DNA of 64,000 nt from Rallus limicola (taxonomy: Eukaryota; Chordata; Aves; Gruiformes; Rallidae). The stretch is taken from the NCBI GenBank assembly GCA_022605955.1, contig JAKCOZ010000309.1, positions 186,001 through 250,000 of the forward strand, in the 5' to 3' direction. Below the pieces are notes generated by a model. That model did no database searches and was not told where the DNA came from. It worked only from the letters and a program-made list of their open reading frames with translations. This document shows, piece after piece, positions 61,101 through 64,000 of the stretch. Numbering within the stretch: position 1 is the stretch's first letter; each line of letters opens with the position of its first letter. A program made the translations under genes and the position numbers.

Positions 61101-64000
61101 TGCTAAACGTCCAGCAATAACTCCCAAAGTAAAGAAGCTAGGACTGAAAGGCATAGCTTGTCTGAAACCTCCTAACAGGACACACAAGCAGACCCTGTCA
61201 CTTTGGCTCTCAGCCTTTTCCTTTGCCTGGAAAGAAGGAACATACCTGCTACCTCCTACAGTGCTTTTCTCGGCCCTAGCAGACTGCAGTTCAAAACATG
61301 CTAAACGTCCAGCAATAACTCCCAAAGTAAAGAAGCTAGGACTGAAAGGCATAGCTTGTCTGAAACCTCCTAACAGGACACACAAGCAGACCCTGTCACT
61401 TTGGCTCTCAGCCTTTTCCTTTGCCTGGAAAGAGGGAACATGCCTGGAACCTCCTACGGTGCTTTTCTCGGCCCTAGCAGACTGCAGTTCAAAACATGCT
61501 AAACGTCCAGCAATAACTCCCAAAGTAAAGAAGCTAGGCATGAAAGGCATAGCTTGTCTGAAACCTCCTAACAGGACACACAAGCAGACCTTGTCACTTT
61601 GGCTCTCAGCCTTTTCCTTTGCCTGGAAAGAAGGAACATACCTGCTACCTCCTACAGTGCTTTTCTCGGCCCTAGCAGACTGCAGTTCAAAACATGCTAA
61701 ACGTCCAGCAATAACTCCCAAAGTAAAGAAGCTAGGCATGAAAGGCATAGCTTGTCTGAAACCTTATAACAGGACACACAAGCAGACCCTGTCACTTTGG
61801 CTCTCAGCCTTTTCCTTTGCCTGGAAAGAGGGAACATGCCTGGAACCTCCTACGGTGCTTTTCTCGGCCCTAGCAGACTGCAGTTCAAAACATGCTAAAC
61901 GTCCAGCAATAACTCCCAAAGTAAAGAAGCTAGGCATGAAAGGCATAGCTTGTCTGAAACCTCCTAACAGGACACACAAGCAGACCCTGTCACTTTGGCT
62001 CTCAGCCTTTTCCTTTGCCTGGAAAGAGGGAACATGCCTGGAAGCTCCTACGGTGCTTTTCTCGGCCCTAGCAGACTGCAGTTCAAAACATGCTAAACGT
62101 CCAGCAATAACTCCCAAAGTAAAGAAGCTAGGACTGAAAGGCATAGCTTGTCTGAAACCTCCTAACAGGACACACAAGCAGACCCTGTCACTTCGGCTCT
62201 CAGCCTTTTCCTTTGCCTGGAAAGAAGGAACATACCTGCTACCTCCTACAGTGCTTTTCTCGGCCCTAGCAGACTGCAGTTCAAAACATGCTAAACGTCC
62301 AGCAATAACTCCCAAAGTAAAGAAGCTAGGACTGAAAGGCATAGCTTGTCTGAAACCTCCTAACAGGACACACAAGCAGACCCTGTCACTTTGGCTCTCA
62401 GCCTTTTCCTTTGCCTGGAAAGAGGGAACATGCCTGGAAGCTCCTACGGTGCTTTTCTCGGCCCTAGCAGACTGCAGTTCAAAACATGCTAAACGTCCAG
62501 CAATAACTCCCAAAGTAAAGAAGCTAGGCATGAAAGGCATAGCTTGTCTGAAACCTCCTAACAGGACACACAAGCAGACTCTGTCACTTTGGCTCTCAGC
62601 CTTTTCCTTTGCCTGGAAAGAGGGAACATGCCTGGAACCTCCTACGGTGCTTTTCTCGGCCCTAGCAGACTGCAGTTCAAAACATGCTAAACGTCCAGCA
62701 ATAACTCCCAAAGTAAAGAAGCTAGGCATGAAAGGCATAGCTTGTCTGAAACCTCCTAACAGGACACACAAGCAGACCCTGTCACTTTGGCTCTCAGCCT
62801 TTTCCTTTGCCTGGAAAGAGGGAACATGCCTGGAAGCTCCTACGGTGCTTTTCTCGGCCCTAGCAGACTGCAGTTCAAAACATGCTAAACGTCCAGCAAT
62901 AACTCCCAAAGTAAAGAAGCTAGGCATGAAAGGCATAGCTTGTCTGAAACCTCCTAACAGGACACACAAGCAGACCCTGTCACTTTGGCTCTCAGCCTTT
63001 TCCTTTGCCTGGAAAGAGGGAACATGCCTGGAACCTCCTACGGTGCTTTTCTCGGCCCTAGCAGACTGCAGTTCAAAACATGCTAAACGTCCAGCAATAA
63101 CTCCCAAAGTAAAGAAGCTAGGCATGAAAGGCATAGCTTGTCTGAAACCTCCTAACAGGACACACAAGCAGACCCTGTCACTTTGGCTCTCAGCCTTTTC
63201 CTTTGCCTGGAAAGAGGGAACATGCCTGGAACCTCCTACGGTGCTTTTCTCGGCCCTAGCAGACTGCAGTTCAAAACATGCTAAACGTCCAGCAATAACT
63301 CCCAAAGTAAAGAAGCTAGGACTGAAAGGCATAGCTTGTCTGAAACCTCCTAACAGGACACACAAGCAGACCCTGTCACTTTGGCTCTCAGCCTTTTCCT
63401 TTGCCTGGAAAGAAGGAACATACCTGCTACCTCCTACGGTGCTTTTCTCGGCCCTAGCAGACTGATGTTCAAAACATGCTAAACGTCCAGCAATAACTCC
63501 CAAAGTAAAGAAGCTAGGCATGAAAGGCATAGCTTGTCTGAAACCTCCTAACAGGACACACAAGCAGACCCTGTCACTTTGGCTCTCAGCCTTTTCCTTT
63601 GCCTGGAAAGAGGGAACATGCCTGGAACCTCCTACGGTGCTTTTCTCGGCCCTAGCAGACTGCAGTTCAAAACATGCTAAACGTCCAGCAATAACTCCCC
63701 AAAGTAAAGAAGCTAGGACTGAAAGGCATAGCTTGTCTGAAACCTCCTAACAGGACACACAAGCTGACCCTGTCACTTTGGCTCTCATCCTTTTCCTTTG
63801 CCTGGAAAGAGGGAACATGCCTGGAACCTCCTACGGTGCTTTTCTCGGCCCTAGCAGACTGCAGTTCAAAACATGCTAAACGTCCAGCAATAACTCCAAA
63901 GTAAAGAAGCTAGGATTGAAAGGCATAGCTTGTCTGAAACCTCCTAACAGGACACACAAGCAGACCCTGTCACTTTGGCTCTCAGCCTTTTCCTTTGCCT
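58151..64000. repeat. Higher-order repeat at 28-monomer offset carrying paired indels
   Basis: Three linked rare changes recur at 5,544 bp (28 x 198): the extra C in ctccccaaag at 58151 and 63695, the tcatcc variant at 58241 and 63785, and the missing C in tccaaag at 58351 and 63895. Indels are so rare in this array that the linked trio shows common descent of the two segments. The deletion allele also occurs at 56767, eight monomers before 58351. Confidence 0.88.
59281..61656. repeat. Recent tandem duplication of a 6-monomer (1,188-bp) block
   Basis: Copy one runs from about 59281 to 60468 and copy two from 60469 to 61656. Shared private variants at exactly 1,188 bp include the mosaic acatacctgg at 59459 and 60647, acgatgc at 59872 and 61060 followed by agacttcag, and gaccttgtc near 60399 and 61587. 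I found no difference between the copies by eye, so this appears to be the youngest duplication in the window. Confidence 0.85.

Larger units (their letters stand above)
19194..64000. repeat. 198-bp satellite array, right block (about 226 monomers)
   Basis: Continuation of the left block beyond the provirus. The interrupted monomer resumes with the duplicated CCTCC at 19194, and phase is kept: the marker attgtgtg at 10031 and 19975 lies exactly 15 monomers apart once the 6,969-bp provirus and one 5-bp target copy are subtracted. The only length changes I found are single bases: minus one near 22031, minus one at 56767, plus one at 58155, minus one at 58353, plus one at 63697 and minus one at 63895. 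Nested higher-order duplications are listed separately. The array runs past the window end, so its true size is unknown. Confidence 0.97.

Noticed and set aside
1..64000. CRISPR array
   Set aside because: Repeats are 198 bp, contiguous and without unique spacers, and the window carries an avian-type retrovirus, not prokaryotic genes.

Overview
The window looks like nuclear DNA of a bird, possibly a songbird (inferred from the type of retrovirus present; no host gene is available to confirm it). It holds two things: a satellite DNA array, and one full-length endogenous retrovirus inserted in it.

**Satellite.** Bases 1-12224 and 19194-64000 are head-to-tail copies of one 198-bp monomer, about 288 copies and 57 kb in total. 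No unique host sequence appears, and the array runs off both ends. Length control is extreme: after removing the retrovirus and one target-site copy, markers 63.6 kb apart stay in exact 198-bp phase apart from single-base indels. I found six: near 22031, 56767, 58155, 58353, 63697 and 63895. Monomers differ by a few point substitutions that recur in ordered patterns, which reveals nested higher-order duplications with offsets of 6, 7, 9, 10, 11, 15/16, 28 and 30/34 monomers. Because 198 is divisible by 3 and one frame on each strand lacks stops, the array generates huge open frames (up to 6,226 codons). I treat these as artefacts of the period, not genes.

**Retrovirus.** Bases 12225-19193 (6,969 bp, minus strand) are a complete provirus: 5' LTR 18606-19193, tRNA-Lys1,2-type primer binding site, gag, an in-frame UAG, pol (protease, reverse transcriptase, RNase H, integrase), a 497-bp untranslated stretch, and 3' LTR 12225-12812. 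It has 5-bp target duplications (CCTCC) and no env. The LTRs differ at one of 588 positions, so the insertion is very young, and every catalytic residue I checked in pol is present. Pol architecture, lack of env and 5-bp duplication suggest a class III (ERV-L-like) element. The Lys primer site and the gag-UAG-pol arrangement are unusual for that class.

**Most worth a second look.** These are the in-frame UAG between gag and pol with a hairpin, possibly a pseudoknot, 10 nt downstream; the strongly hydrophobic N-terminus of Gag; and the layered higher-order structure and single-base length control of the satellite.
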